Notes: generated by a model not told the origin, from the sequence alone. A DNA stretch of 64,000 nucleotides from NORP110 sp051251595 (GCA_051251595.1 JBPOFA010000007.1:1-64000), one strand, 5' to 3'. Numbered from the stretch's first letter, positions 52,440 through 61,874 are shown. Translations and numbers: made by a program.

Positions 52440-52871
52440 ATGAAATTCATCGTTACCTATTTGACCGGATTTGTTTTCGGACTCGGCATTACCATTTCTG
52501 GCATGTCTAACCCCGCCAAGGTGATCAACTTCTTTGATGTTTTCGGGACATGGGATCCAAGCCTTGCCTTTGTAATGGGCGGTGCGCTGATCACGACGGC
52601 CATTGGCTATATGATCGTGTTTTGGCGTCCGGCGCCCGTCTTTGAAACGACGTTCAACGTTCCGACCAGCAAAGTGATTGACATAAAACTTGTCGGCGGC
52701 TCTGCTGTGTTCGGGATCGGTTGGGGCATTGCCGGGTTTTGCCCAGGCGGCGCGCTGCCGGCCCTTGGCACGGGGCGACCAGAAGTGTTTATTTTCTTCG
52801 CGGCTTTGGTCGCTGGCATTCTTGCCGCAAAGACATTGATGCGTAAAAGTTTTCGGATACGTCCGGTTTAG
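52440..52871 (+). CDS. YeeE/YedE-type half transporter (second subunit)
   Basis: A 143-residue membrane protein with four predicted helices, beginning with GFVFGLGITISGMSNPAKVINFFD and carrying GIAGFCPGGALPALGTG near 97 with the family cysteine. It is the YedE-like partner of the preceding gene. The pair precedes a persulfide dioxygenase gene by 32 bp, as in many sulfide-oxidation operons. Confidence 0.88.
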   Translation: MKFIVTYLTGFVFGLGITISGMSNPAKVINFFDVFGTWDPSLAFVMGGALITTAIGYMIVFWRPAPVFETTFNVPTSKVIDIKLVGGSAVFGIGWGIAGFCPGGALPALGTGRPEVFIFFAALVAGILAAKTLMRKSFRIRPV

Positions 52872-52903
52872 TCGGACAAACGATAATTGCAAAGGAACAG
52901 AAG

Positions 52904-53788
52904 ATGACAAGTCAATTGATGGACCAAGCGGCGAAACCAGAAGTTACGGCGTTTTTTGATGAGGGCAGCAATACGATCAGCTATGTTGTCAAGGATCCGA
53001 ACTCCTCTTCCTGTGCGATCGTCGATTCCGTGATGGATATCGACTATGCGGCCGGACGGATCACGTCAGAGCATGCGGATGAGCTGATTGAATTCATCCA
53101 AAAGAACGATCTTGTGCTTGAATGGCAAATCGAAACGCATGTCCACGCCGACCATTTGTCTGCGGCCCCGTATATTCAGGACAAACTGGGTGGCAAAATC
53201 GGGATCGGGTCGCAGATTACCGTCGTGCAGGACACGTTCGGAAAGATCTTTAACGAAGGAACAGAGTTTCAGCGGGATGGGTCCCAGTTCGACAAATTGT
53301 TCGAAGACGGTGACACCTATAAAATCGGTGGCTTAAATGCGCGGGCGATCCACACGCCGGGCCATACCCCGGCCTGCATGACCCACATCATCGGCGACGC
53401 AGCTTTTGTGGGGGACACGTTATTCATGCCCGATGGTGGGTCGGCGCGGGCCGATTTCCCTGGGGGCGATGCCGGAGAGCTGTTTGACTCGATCCAAAAA
53501 GTGTTGGCCCTGCCGGACGAAACACGCTTGTTCATGTGTCATGACTATGGTCCAAACGGTCGTGATATTCAGTGGGAAACAACTGTGGCCGAAGAAAAAG
53601 AACACAATATTCATGTCGGACACGGCAAGACCCGCGAAGAGTTTATCAAATTCAGAACAGAACGGGATTCCCAACTGGCAGTGCCGAACCTGATCATACC
53701 GTCATTGCAGGTCAATATGCGGGCAGGAGAGGTTCCAACTGACGAGGACGGGAACCCAATGCTTAAGGTGCCGGTAAACGGCCTGTGA
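52904..53788 (+). CDS. ETHE1-like persulfide dioxygenase (Blh type)
   Basis: A 294-residue metallo-beta-lactamase-fold protein. Metal ligands: ETHVHADHLSAAPY near 70, HTPGHTPACM near 152 and CHDYGPNG near 210. This ETHE1/Blh arrangement has a mononuclear iron that oxidises glutathione persulfide to sulfite and glutathione. It is longer than ETHE1 and like bacterial Blh proteins. Together with the DUF442 gene 14 bp downstream it reproduces the blh gene pair found in BigR operons. It could remove sulfane sulfur left by the SoxCD-less Sox system. Confidence 0.92.
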   Translation: MTSQLMDQAAKPEVTAFFDEGSNTISYVVKDPNSSSCAIVDSVMDIDYAAGRITSEHADELIEFIQKNDLVLEWQIETHVHADHLSAAPYIQDKLGGKIGIGSQITVVQDTFGKIFNEGTEFQRDGSQFDKLFEDGDTYKIGGLNARAIHTPGHTPACMTHIIGDAAFVGDTLFMPDGGSARADFPGGDAGELFDSIQKVLALPDETRLFMCHDYGPNGRDIQWETTVAEEKEHNIHVGHGKTREEFIKFRTERDSQLAVPNLIIPSLQVNMRAGEVPTDEDGNPMLKVPVNGL

Positions 53789-53802
53789 TCTAGGGGATCA
53801 AA

Positions 53803-54141
53803 ATGGACATTAGAAAAGTGGATGATCGGGTTTCGGTCTGTGGTCAGATAACACCCGACGACATTGCAGAGGTCGCGGCTTTGGGCTTCAAAGGCGTGAT
53901 TTGCAATCGCCCGGACGGCGAAGAGCCGGGGCAGCCAAGCTATGACGAAGTGGCCGCAGCGGCCACGGCGGCAGGGTTGGACATTCGTTACATCCCGATC
54001 ATCCACGGACAGGCAGGTCAGGCAGAGGTCGACGCCTTCGCGGCAGCCATGACCGAAATGCAAACACCTGTTTTTGCCTATTGCCGCAGCGGCGCGCGCT
54101 CTGGCACGTTTTACAACGCGACGTTGACAGCCAAAAGCTAA
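53803..54141 (+). CDS. DUF442 (TIGR01244) sulfurtransferase/phosphatase-like protein
   Basis: A 112-residue protein with the DUF442 fold. The active-site loop AYCRSGARSGTFY near 92 has the Cys-x5-Arg of rhodanese and dual-specificity phosphatases. These domains occur fused or adjacent to Blh-type dioxygenases, where sulfur transfer is more likely than phosphatase activity. Probably cytoplasmic. Confidence 0.9.
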   Translation: MDIRKVDDRVSVCGQITPDDIAEVAALGFKGVICNRPDGEEPGQPSYDEVAAAATAAGLDIRYIPIIHGQAGQAEVDAFAAAMTEMQTPVFAYCRSGARSGTFYNATLTAKS

Positions 54142-54149
54142 ACCAAAAC

Positions 54150-54177
54150 CGGCCCGGGCCATAACAGGCGCGGGCCG
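54150..54177 (+). terminator. Weak hairpin before the SulP gene
   Basis: Stem CGGCCCG with CGGGCCG and a 14-nt loop, followed by AGTTTCC. It may cause partial termination between the DUF442 and SulP genes. Confidence 0.35.
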
Positions 54178-54198
54178 AGTTTCCTGAAAGACGCTCAA

Positions 54199-55950
54199 AT
54201 GACAGCCAATAAAGCATCGACCCGCGCAGGTGGGCTCTATCGGTATTTCCCGATTTTGGACTGGGGCAAGCAGTATGACCGCGTAACGCTAAGCAGCGAC
54301 CTAATGGCAGCTGTTATCGTGACGATCATGTTGATCCCGCAGTCCTTGGCCTATGCTTTGCTGGCCGGGCTTCCGCCAGAGATGGGGCTTTACGCGTCGA
54401 TCCTGCCGTTGATCGCCTATGCGGTGTTTGGCACCTCGCGCACGCTTTCGGTTGGCCCGGTCGCGGTGGTGTCCCTGATGACGGCAACCGCTGTGGGCAG
54501 TCTTGCGCTGTCCAACCCTGCCGAATATGCCGCCGCCGCGATTACGCTGGCCTTTCTTTCTGGCCTGTTCCTCTTGGCCATGGGCGTGTTTCGCCTGGGG
54601 TTCCTTGCCAATTTCCTCAGCCACCCTGTTATTTCGGGTTTCATCACCGCCTCTGGCATTTTGATCGCGGCCAGCCAGCTGCGCAACATTTTAGGGATAG
54701 AGGCACATGGCCACACATTGCCTGAAATCCTGATGTCTTTGGGGGAACATATTGGATCGACGAACCCTCCGACTGTGATCATCGGCGTGTTTGGCATGGC
54801 GTTTTTGTTCTGGGTTCGCAAAGGGTTAAAGCCACTACTTTTGGGTATGGGGCTGCGCCCGGCGCTTGCGGATATGCTTGCCAAGGCAGGCCCGGTTCTG
54901 GCGATCGCTGTGACAACCGCTGCGGCCTGGGGGCTGAATTTGCCGGAAAAAGGCGTTTCCGTCGTCGGCAGCATCCCCGGCGGGCTGCCGCCCTTGACCA
55001 TGCCCAGTTTCGATCTGAACATGTGGTCCACACTTGCCGGATCAGCTTTGTTGATTTCGGTGATTGGGTTTGTCGAAAGCGTATCTGTTGCCCAGACACT
55101 GGCCGCCAAACGCCGCCAAAGGATCGATCCCGATCAGGAATTGGTCGCGCTTGGGGCGTCCAACATCGCCGCCTCTGTTTCTGGGGGGTATCCGGTGACC
55201 GGGGGGTTTTCCCGATCCGTCGTGAATTTCGACGCAGGCGCACAAACGCCGGCTGCAGGGGCCTATACGGCAATTGGTATCGCCATCGCCGCCCTGTTCC
55301 TGACGCCGCTTTTATATTTTCTACCCAAAGCAACCCTGTCTGCCACGATCATCGTCGCGGTCCTATCGCTTGTCGATCTGTCGATTCTGAAACGCACATG
55401 GGAATATTCAAAGGCCGATTTCGCCGCCGTTGCGGTAACAATCGTCCTGACCCTTGGTTTCGGGGTAGAGCTGGGCGTGTCTGCCGGGGTGTTGTTGTCG
55501 ATCCTGTTGTATCTCTACCGGACGTCGCGCCCCCATGTGGCAGAGGTCGGATTGGTCCCCAGAACAGAACATTTCCGCAATATTCTGCGCCACGATGTCT
55601 TGACGCACCCAACTTTGCTGACCTTGCGGATAGACGAAAACCTCTATTTCGCCAATGCGCGGTTCCTGGAAGAATACATCCTGAACCGCGTGGTGGAGGA
55701 TTGCCCTCTCAAGAATGTCGTCTTGATGTGTTCGGCCGTGAATTCGATCGATACAAGCGCGTTGGAAAGCCTTGAGGCCATCGATCATCGTCTGACCGGT
55801 ATGGGCATCCGCCTGCATTTGTCCGAAGTGAAGGGGCCGGTGATGGATCGTTTGTCGAAAACGGAATTCCTGAAAGACCTGTCAGGCAAGGTCTTTTTGT
55901 CGCAATTTGACGCGATGACAGAGCTGACCCACGAAAAAGTGGTGGTCTAA
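54199..55950 (+). CDS. SulP-family inorganic anion transporter with STAS domain
   Basis: A 583-residue carrier. The membrane part (about residues 25-430, ten or more helices) has SLAYALLAGLPPEMGLYASILPLI split over the first helices, and the C-terminal STAS domain (about 455-575) includes VLMCSAVNSIDTSALESLEAI. SulP proteins move sulfate, bicarbonate or similar anions. At the end of a sulfur-oxidation region it most likely handles sulfate or sulfite made by Sox and the persulfide dioxygenase. The direction of transport cannot be told. Confidence 0.92.
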   Translation: MTANKASTRAGGLYRYFPILDWGKQYDRVTLSSDLMAAVIVTIMLIPQSLAYALLAGLPPEMGLYASILPLIAYAVFGTSRTLSVGPVAVVSLMTATAVGSLALSNPAEYAAAAITLAFLSGLFLLAMGVFRLGFLANFLSHPVISGFITASGILIAASQLRNILGIEAHGHTLPEILMSLGEHIGSTNPPTVIIGVFGMAFLFWVRKGLKPLLLGMGLRPALADMLAKAGPVLAIAVTTAAAWGLNLPEKGVSVVGSIPGGLPPLTMPSFDLNMWSTLAGSALLISVIGFVESVSVAQTLAAKRRQRIDPDQELVALGASNIAASVSGGYPVTGGFSRSVVNFDAGAQTPAAGAYTAIGIAIAALFLTPLLYFLPKATLSATIIVAVLSLVDLSILKRTWEYSKADFAAVAVTIVLTLGFGVELGVSAGVLLSILLYLYRTSRPHVAEVGLVPRTEHFRNILRHDVLTHPTLLTLRIDENLYFANARFLEEYILNRVVEDCPLKNVVLMCSAVNSIDTSALESLEAIDHRLTGMGIRLHLSEVKGPVMDRLSKTEFLKDLSGKVFLSQFDAMTELTHEKVVV

Positions 55951-55962
55951 GGGGCTCAGCCC

Positions 55963-55993
55963 TTGACCTTCCTGTGACTGGAACCATTATGTC
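55963..55993 (+). promoter_or_regulatory. CueR-type copper-responsive promoter of copA
   Basis: A -35 TTGACC (55963-55968) and a -10-like TATGTC (55988-55993) are separated by 19 bp, the long spacer of MerR-family promoters. The spacer has CTTCC-N7-GGAA, aligning base for base with the E. coli copA promoter apart from the right arm. It lies 34 bp upstream of copA, whose operon ends with a CueR gene. Confidence 0.7.
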
Positions 55994-56026
55994 AGCGGCA
56001 TACGGGCAGCTTTGAAAGGATGACCC

Positions 56027-58504
56027 ATGCCGCAGGATCTCTGTATGGACAGGACAAATTCCACCCGTTTCGAGGTAACGGGATTGTCCTGCGCGTCTTG
56101 TGTCCGAAGGGCCGAAACGGCGTTGTCTTCGGTTCCGGGGGTGGTCTCGGCTGGGGTGAACCTTGCGACCCGAAACGCGGTTGTTGAGTTCACGGCACCG
56201 GCGGATATTCCCGGACTGTTGGCGGCTGTGTCCAAGGCCGGCTACCCAGCCCTTGAACACACCATATCCTTGCAGATAGAGGGCGCCACCTGCGCAAGCT
56301 GTGTCGGCCGGATCGAAGCGGCGCTAAAGGCGGTTCCCGGTGTGACGGGGGCGAATATGAACCTTGCCACCGGGCGGGCCGACATCCGTTTGGTTGGCGC
56401 GTCAGATCGGCGTGCTGATCTTGTCAACGCTGTGCGCGGCGCCGGTTACACGGTGCTGACCAGTCAAGAGGCCGTCGCCCCCCATGACAGTCACAGACGT
56501 CTCGAATCCGCGCTGAAACGAGATTTCTGGCTGGCACTGGCCCTGACCCTTCCGGTTTTTCTGGCAGAGATGGGGGGGCACATCTACCCGCCGCTGCATC
56601 ATTGGATTGGGCAAACGATTGGGCTTCAGGCCTCTTGGATCGCGCAATTCTGTCTGACGACCTTGGTTCTGATCGGTCCCGGGCGTCGGTTTTTTGCCAA
56701 GGGCATTCCGGCCTTGATACGGCGCGCACCTGACATGAATTCGCTGGTGGCCTTGGGGGCCGGGGCGGCCTGGGCCTATTCGGCTTTGGCCACATTCACA
56801 CCCGGGCTCTTTCCGGCAGGGGCGCTGCATGTCTATTTTGAATCCGCGGCCATGATTGTGACCTTGATCCTTTTGGGCCGTCTGCTAGAGGCGCGGGCCA
56901 AGGGCAGGACCGGGGATGCGATCCGACGATTGATGGATCTGACCCCAGATGTTGCGACCGTCGAAAGAGATGGCATCACGCAAGAGCTGACGCTGGATCA
57001 GCTGCAACCCGGTGATGTGCTGCACCTCAAACCGGGGGAGCGGCTGGCTGTTGATGGCGTGGTCATAAGCGGACAAAGCTATGTCGATGAAAGCATGATT
57101 TCCGGAGAGCCGGTTCCCGTCGAAAAGACAAGCGGCAGCGCCGTGACCGGAGGAACCGTAAACGGCGCCGGGGCGCTGACCTATCGCGCGGTGGCTGTCG
57201 GTCAAGACACAGTGCTGGCGCGGATCGTGGCCATGGTTGAAGACGCGCAGGGCGCGAAACTGCCAATCCAGGCGCTTGTCGACCGGATCACCGGATGGTT
57301 TGTGCCTGCGGTTTTGGGCTTGGCCCTGATCACTGTCCTTGTGTGGCTGGTCTTCGGGCCTGACCCTGCGTTTAGCCTGGCGCTTGTGTCGGGGGTCAGC
57401 GTTCTGATCATTGCCTGCCCCTGTGCCATGGGGCTGGCCACGCCAACCTCTATCATGGTGGGGACGGGACGCGCGGCTGAACTTGGTGTGCTGTTTCGCC
57501 GTGGTGATGCGCTACAGGTGTTGCAGGGGGCCGATGTGATCGCGCTGGACAAGACCGGCACATTAACCGCCGGACATCCGGTTGTGACCGATTTTCAGGT
57601 GCGCGAAGGCCTAGAGGAAGACATGGTGCTGGCTTTGCTGGCCGGCGTAGAGGCCCAATCCGAACACCCGATCGCGCAGGCCATTGTCCGTGCAGCGGAA
57701 CAACGCAACCAGACCATCCCGAATGTGACAGAATTCAAGTCTCTCACAGGGCACGGCGTGCAGGCCAAAGTCAAAGGTAAAACGGTGTTGATTGGGGCCG
57801 ATCGCTTGATGGCGGATCATGGGATCGACCTGGGCGAATTTACAGCCCTTGCCAGCGCATGGGCTGAGGCCGGGAAAACCCCACTTTTTGCGGCGATTGA
57901 CGGTGCGCCTGCCGCCGTGATTGCTGTCAGTGATCCGCTAAAACCGACGACATCCAGGGCGATCCGGTCATTGCAGGAAAACGGGCTGAGCGTGGTGATG
58001 CTGACGGGCGACAACTCTGTCACCGCCAAGGCCATTGCCCAGCAGCTTGGCATTGTCGATCTACGCGCAGAGCTGATGCCAAAGGACAAGGTCGCTGCCC
58101 TAAAGGACCTGCAGGACAGGGGGCACCAAGTGGTGTTCGTCGGGGATGGCATCAATGATGCACCTGCTTTGGCACAAGCGGATGTTGGGCTGGCTGTCGG
58201 TGGTGGGACGGACATCGCGATAGAGGCTGCCGATGTCGTTTTGATGTCGGGTGATCTGCAAACCGTCGTCACGGCTTTGGAGATCAGCAAACGCACAATG
58301 GCCAATATTCGCCAGAACCTGTTTTGGGCCTTTGGCTATAACGTTGTCCTGATCCCGGTCGCGGCGGGGGTTCTCTATCCAGTGTTAGGCGTGGTCCTTT
58401 CCCCGGTTCTGGCCGCAGGGGCGATGGCGGCCTCTTCGGTTTTTGTTGTGTCCAACGCGTTGCGGTTGCGGTTCTTTGAACCGAAAGAAAGGGAAACGGT
58501 ATGA
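56027..58504 (+). CDS. copA: Copper-translocating P-type ATPase
   Basis: An 825-residue P1B-type ATPase. Two N-terminal HMA domains each have a CASC metal site (near residues 24 and 89). Eight helices are expected; the copper pathway motif is IIACPCAMGLATP near 465. Catalytic elements are SMISGEPVPVEK near 355, the phosphorylated Asp in LDKTGTLTAGHPV near 508 and VGDGINDAPALAQAD near 705. It exports Cu(I) from the cytoplasm. The start overlaps the cueR gene at its other end by 4 bp (ATGA). Confidence 0.95.
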   Translation: MPQDLCMDRTNSTRFEVTGLSCASCVRRAETALSSVPGVVSAGVNLATRNAVVEFTAPADIPGLLAAVSKAGYPALEHTISLQIEGATCASCVGRIEAALKAVPGVTGANMNLATGRADIRLVGASDRRADLVNAVRGAGYTVLTSQEAVAPHDSHRRLESALKRDFWLALALTLPVFLAEMGGHIYPPLHHWIGQTIGLQASWIAQFCLTTLVLIGPGRRFFAKGIPALIRRAPDMNSLVALGAGAAWAYSALATFTPGLFPAGALHVYFESAAMIVTLILLGRLLEARAKGRTGDAIRRLMDLTPDVATVERDGITQELTLDQLQPGDVLHLKPGERLAVDGVVISGQSYVDESMISGEPVPVEKTSGSAVTGGTVNGAGALTYRAVAVGQDTVLARIVAMVEDAQGAKLPIQALVDRITGWFVPAVLGLALITVLVWLVFGPDPAFSLALVSGVSVLIIACPCAMGLATPTSIMVGTGRAAELGVLFRRGDALQVLQGADVIALDKTGTLTAGHPVVTDFQVREGLEEDMVLALLAGVEAQSEHPIAQAIVRAAEQRNQTIPNVTEFKSLTGHGVQAKVKGKTVLIGADRLMADHGIDLGEFTALASAWAEAGKTPLFAAIDGAPAAVIAVSDPLKPTTSRAIRSLQENGLSVVMLTGDNSVTAKAIAQQLGIVDLRAELMPKDKVAALKDLQDRGHQVVFVGDGINDAPALAQADVGLAVGGGTDIAIEAADVVLMSGDLQTVVTALEISKRTMANIRQNLFWAFGYNVVLIPVAAGVLYPVLGVVLSPVLAAGAMAASSVFVVSNALRLRFFEPKERETV

Positions 58505-58911
58505 ATATTGGTGAAGTCGCCGAACGGGCCGGGTTGCCTGCAAAAACGATCCGCTATTACGAAGAAATCGGGCTGATCACCCCGCCGCGTGACGCCAACG
58601 GATATCGGGCGTTTCGCGAAACGGATTTGCACAAGCTCGCCTTTTTGGGGCGGTCACGTTCTCTTGGGTTTTCGATAGAGGATTGCCGAACCTTGCTGGC
58701 CCTCTATGAAGACCGTGGCCGGGCCAGTTCAGACGTCAAAGACATCGCGCGCCAGCATTTGACCCGGATAGAGGCAAAACTGGCGGAACTCACCGCGATG
58801 CATGACACGCTGTCCCATTTGGTGCAGTCCTGTGCGGGCGACAATCGCCCTGACTGCCCGATCCTAAGCGATCTGGCCGCAGGAAAGCCGGCCGCGCGGG
58901 ATCGGGCTTAG
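58501..58911 (+). CDS. cueR: Cu(I)-responsive MerR-family regulator
   Basis: A 136-residue MerR-type activator. The N-terminal winged helix begins MNIGEVAERAGLPAKTIRYYEEIGLI. The metal loop has SCAGDNRPDC, two cysteines spaced by seven residues exactly as in CueR Cys112/Cys120. It senses free Cu(I) and activates the 19-bp-spacer promoter upstream of copA. The start overlaps copA, giving co-transcription and feedback. It overlaps the convergent TRAP gene by 4 bp. Confidence 0.94.
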   Translation: MNIGEVAERAGLPAKTIRYYEEIGLITPPRDANGYRAFRETDLHKLAFLGRSRSLGFSIEDCRTLLALYEDRGRASSDVKDIARQHLTRIEAKLAELTAMHDTLSHLVQSCAGDNRPDCPILSDLAAGKPAARDRA

Positions 58912-60230
58912 GAAAACAGCCACACAAGCCCAAGTGTCAGGGATGGCACTGCTGTCAGCAAAACGACCCGCGCAATGTCAGTGACAACGAATGGCAACGT
59001 GCCACGGAAGGTCTGGCTGATTGGGATATCTTTGGCCATGGAATTGATGACAAACAGGTTCATCCCAACCGGCGGGGTGATCAGACCGACCTCGACCACG
59101 ATGAGAACCAGAATACCAAACCATAGCCCGAAATCCGCCGGTGACATGCCAAAATCAAGCGCCGTCATAATCGGATAAAAGATTGGCACGGTCAGCAGGA
59201 TCATCGAAAGACTGTCCATCACACAGCCAAACCCCAGATACAACAACAACACAATGGTCAGGATCATCCATGGGGACACGCTGAGCGCGCCAACCCATTC
59301 TGCGGTGTGCTGGGGCACCTGTGTCAGGGCCAGGAAGTTGTTAAAGAAACCGGCCCCCAAAACGATCATAAAGATCATCGCGGTGGACGCTCCGGTGGAC
59401 AGAAAGGCTTGGATGGTTTTTTGCCAGGTCAGTTGCCCGGAAAACAGTGCGATCAACCCGGTGCCTGCCGCGCCAACGGCGGCGGCCTCTGTCGGGGTGA
59501 AGATGCCGCCATAGATCCCGCCGACCACGGCCAGGAAAATGACCAGGACGGGCCAGACCGCGGCAAGCGCACGAAAGCGTTCTGCATAGGGGACACGCTC
59601 TCGCACGCCGCCAGAGTTCGGTACAACGCGCACATAAACGGCGATGCAGATCATATAGCTGATGGCGGCCAAAATACCGGGGATGAAAGCGGCCAGGAAC
59701 AGCTTGGCGATATTCTGTTCTGTCAGGATCGCATAGATCACAAGGATGACAGAGGGGGGGATCAGGATGCCCAATGTCCCGCCAGCGGCCAAAGTGCCCG
59801 TCGCCAAGGGGCCGGAATACCCGTATTTACGCAGCTCGGGCAGGGCGACCTGACCCATTGTGGCAGCCGTGGCCAGCGAAGAGCCGCAAATGGCCCCAAA
59901 CCCCGCGCAGGCACCGATTGCAGCCATTGCGACACCCCCCTTACGATGGCCCAGCCAGGTCTCGGCAGCTTTAAACAGACCGGCCGACATTCCGCCAATC
60001 GTCGCAAACTGTCCCATCAACAAGAACAGCGGGATGATCGAAAAAGAGTAATTTGAAAACGTGCCGTAAACCAAATGCTTCATCTGGCTCAGCATCATCC
60101 CGGTGGATTGGGTGACCACGTAATTCCCAAGAAACCCAACCGAAAGCATCGCAATGGCAATGGGGATGCGCATAAAGATCAGGATCAGCAGGATCGGAAA
60201 AGACCACAACCCAATTTCAAAGTTCGTCAT
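58908..60230 (-). CDS. TRAP transporter large permease (second system)
   Basis: A 440-residue DctM-type permease with about 12 helices; conserved LAAGGTLGILIPPSVILVIYA near 150 and FGCVMDSLSMILLTVPIFYP near 350. It works with the small permease (4-bp overlap) and receptor encoded upstream on the same strand. The start at 60230 was chosen because the longer reading lies within the small permease gene. Confidence 0.94.
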   Translation of the reverse strand: MTNFEIGLWSFPILLILIFMRIPIAIAMLSVGFLGNYVVTQSTGMMLSQMKHLVYGTFSNYSFSIIPLFLLMGQFATIGGMSAGLFKAAETWLGHRKGGVAMAAIGACAGFGAICGSSLATAATMGQVALPELRKYGYSGPLATGTLAAGGTLGILIPPSVILVIYAILTEQNIAKLFLAAFIPGILAAISYMICIAVYVRVVPNSGGVRERVPYAERFRALAAVWPVLVIFLAVVGGIYGGIFTPTEAAAVGAAGTGLIALFSGQLTWQKTIQAFLSTGASTAMIFMIVLGAGFFNNFLALTQVPQHTAEWVGALSVSPWMILTIVLLLYLGFGCVMDSLSMILLTVPIFYPIMTALDFGMSPADFGLWFGILVLIVVEVGLITPPVGMNLFVINSMAKDIPISQTFRGTLPFVVTDIARVVLLTAVPSLTLGLVWLFS

Positions 60231-60751
60231 TGCGCATGTCCTGCCACTTGGCGGCCGGACCGCAATACACAAAAGGCAGAGACGAGCACAAAGACCACAG
60301 CCCCCACAAGCGCCGCTGCATAGCCGTTCCACAAAGGAAGCTGCAAAATCCAGGTCGTTTCAGAATAGCTTTTCTTGTCCAGCATCCCAAGGCACAGCCG
60401 CCAGGCAATAAGGCTTGCGGCAATGAACATCAGAATGTCGGAAAGGAAATCAATCACCCGGTTCGTCCTTTGGCCAAAGACGTTTTGAAACAGATCCACC
60501 GTGGCATGGCCGCGACGAAGCTGGCACCAAGGCAAAAACGCAAACACAGCAAAGCCGATGCCCATTTCGACCAATTCCGTGTCGCCCGGGATGGGCCCCA
60601 AGCCAAAGCCAAGTTTTCCAATGAAACGCCCGGTGATGGAAATGCAGGACATTATCACCACGGCCAACAAGACAAGCCCACCAAGTATGGCAGTCCATCG
60701 CGCCAGTTTTTCGGCAATTACGCTAAGAGAACGGTACACATTCAGCCCCAT
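60227..60751 (-). CDS. TRAP transporter small permease (second system)
   Basis: A 174-residue DctQ-type protein with four helices. ATG 60751 is the first canonical start; the reading from a TTG at 60847 would extend into the receptor gene. It overlaps the large permease gene by 4 bp, and a 76-bp gap separates it from the receptor gene. Confidence 0.85.
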   Translation of the reverse strand: MGLNVYRSLSVIAEKLARWTAILGGLVLLAVVIMSCISITGRFIGKLGFGLGPIPGDTELVEMGIGFAVFAFLPWCQLRRGHATVDLFQNVFGQRTNRVIDFLSDILMFIAASLIAWRLCLGMLDKKSYSETTWILQLPLWNGYAAALVGAVVFVLVSAFCVLRSGRQVAGHAQ

Positions 60752-60827
60752 TTTGAATTTCGGGCCGCCGGCGAATGCCGCGGCCCGAAATGTTGACCCA
60801 GCCGCCAAAGACGGCTTCAGGCTATGC

Positions 60828-61874
60828 TCACATGGATTTTTCCGCAATCAACTCTTTTGCGCGATCAATCAGCGCCTGTCCGTCGATGCCATTGTCGTTC
60901 ATCTGGGCGACCCATCTTTCGACCACGGGCTGAGATGCCTCTTTCCAGCGCGCGACTTCAGCCTCGTCCAAGACGGTGATTTCGTTGCCAGCGGCAACGG
61001 CGATGTCACGTCCTGGCTTGTCGTTTTCGACCATGATCCGTGTTGCCATGCCCGCCAGGGCAGCGCCTGATTTCTCGTCGATGATGGCACGTAGATCATC
61101 CGGCAAAGAGTCGTATTTGGCTTTGTTCATGACCAAAATGATCGTCGCTGTATAAAGCGCCTCATCCCCGGAAAATTCGGTGTGCTTGTCGACAAGTTCG
61201 GCCAGCTTGATGGATGGCGTCACTTCCCAAGGGATCACGGTGCCGTTGATCACGCCCTTTGACAGGGCTTCTGGGATCGCGGGCAGGGGCATGCCGACAG
61301 GGGTCGCACCTGTTTCTTTCAGCAAATCGTTGATCACACGGGTTGGACCGCGCACCTGTTTGCCCTGCATGTCTTCCAGTTTGTAGACACCGTCCTTGGT
61401 ATGGATCACGCCGGGCCCATGCACCCATGCCCCCAGAACCTTAACGTTCTTATATTCATTGTTCTGGAAGTCTTCTTCGACCATCTGCTGAAAGGCCAGC
61501 GCGGTTGCGACTGGATCCGTCATCATGAAGGGCAGTTCGAAAACTTCTGTTCGAGGGAACCGCCCAGGCGTGTAGCCGGTCAGCGTCATCGATAAATCGA
61601 CCACGCCATCTTGGGCCTGGTCCATCAATTCCGGTGGACGTCCGCCCAAAGACATGCCGTCGAAATGCTCGATGACAATTCTTCCGTCAGAGGCTTCGGT
61701 GATGCTTTCAGCCCATGGCACAAGGATTTGTTTCGGAACGGTTGCCATTGGCGGCAAGAACTGGTGCAGCCGCAAGGTGACTTCCTGGGCCGCAGCGGGC
61801 AGCGAGGCTGCCGCCGTCAAACCAATGCTGAGCGCCGAACTGGCGGCCAGGCTAAGCAATGTACGTCGTTTCAT
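60828..61874 (-). CDS. TRAP transporter solute-binding protein (second system)
   Basis: A 348-residue DctP-family periplasmic receptor with a Sec signal (MKRRTLLSLAASSALSIG, cleaved near AAAQ). GVYKLEDMQGKQVRGPTRV near 155 contains the conserved Arg that binds the carboxylate of the ligand. GGGAGGA precedes the ATG at 61874. Ligand unknown; the neighbouring FAH gene and LacI regulator suggest a catabolised organic acid. Confidence 0.92.
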   Translation of the reverse strand: MKRRTLLSLAASSALSIGLTAAASLPAAAQEVTLRLHQFLPPMATVPKQILVPWAESITEASDGRIVIEHFDGMSLGGRPPELMDQAQDGVVDLSMTLTGYTPGRFPRTEVFELPFMMTDPVATALAFQQMVEEDFQNNEYKNVKVLGAWVHGPGVIHTKDGVYKLEDMQGKQVRGPTRVINDLLKETGATPVGMPLPAIPEALSKGVINGTVIPWEVTPSIKLAELVDKHTEFSGDEALYTATIILVMNKAKYDSLPDDLRAIIDEKSGAALAGMATRIMVENDKPGRDIAVAAGNEITVLDEAEVARWKEASQPVVERWVAQMNDNGIDGQALIDRAKELIAEKSM

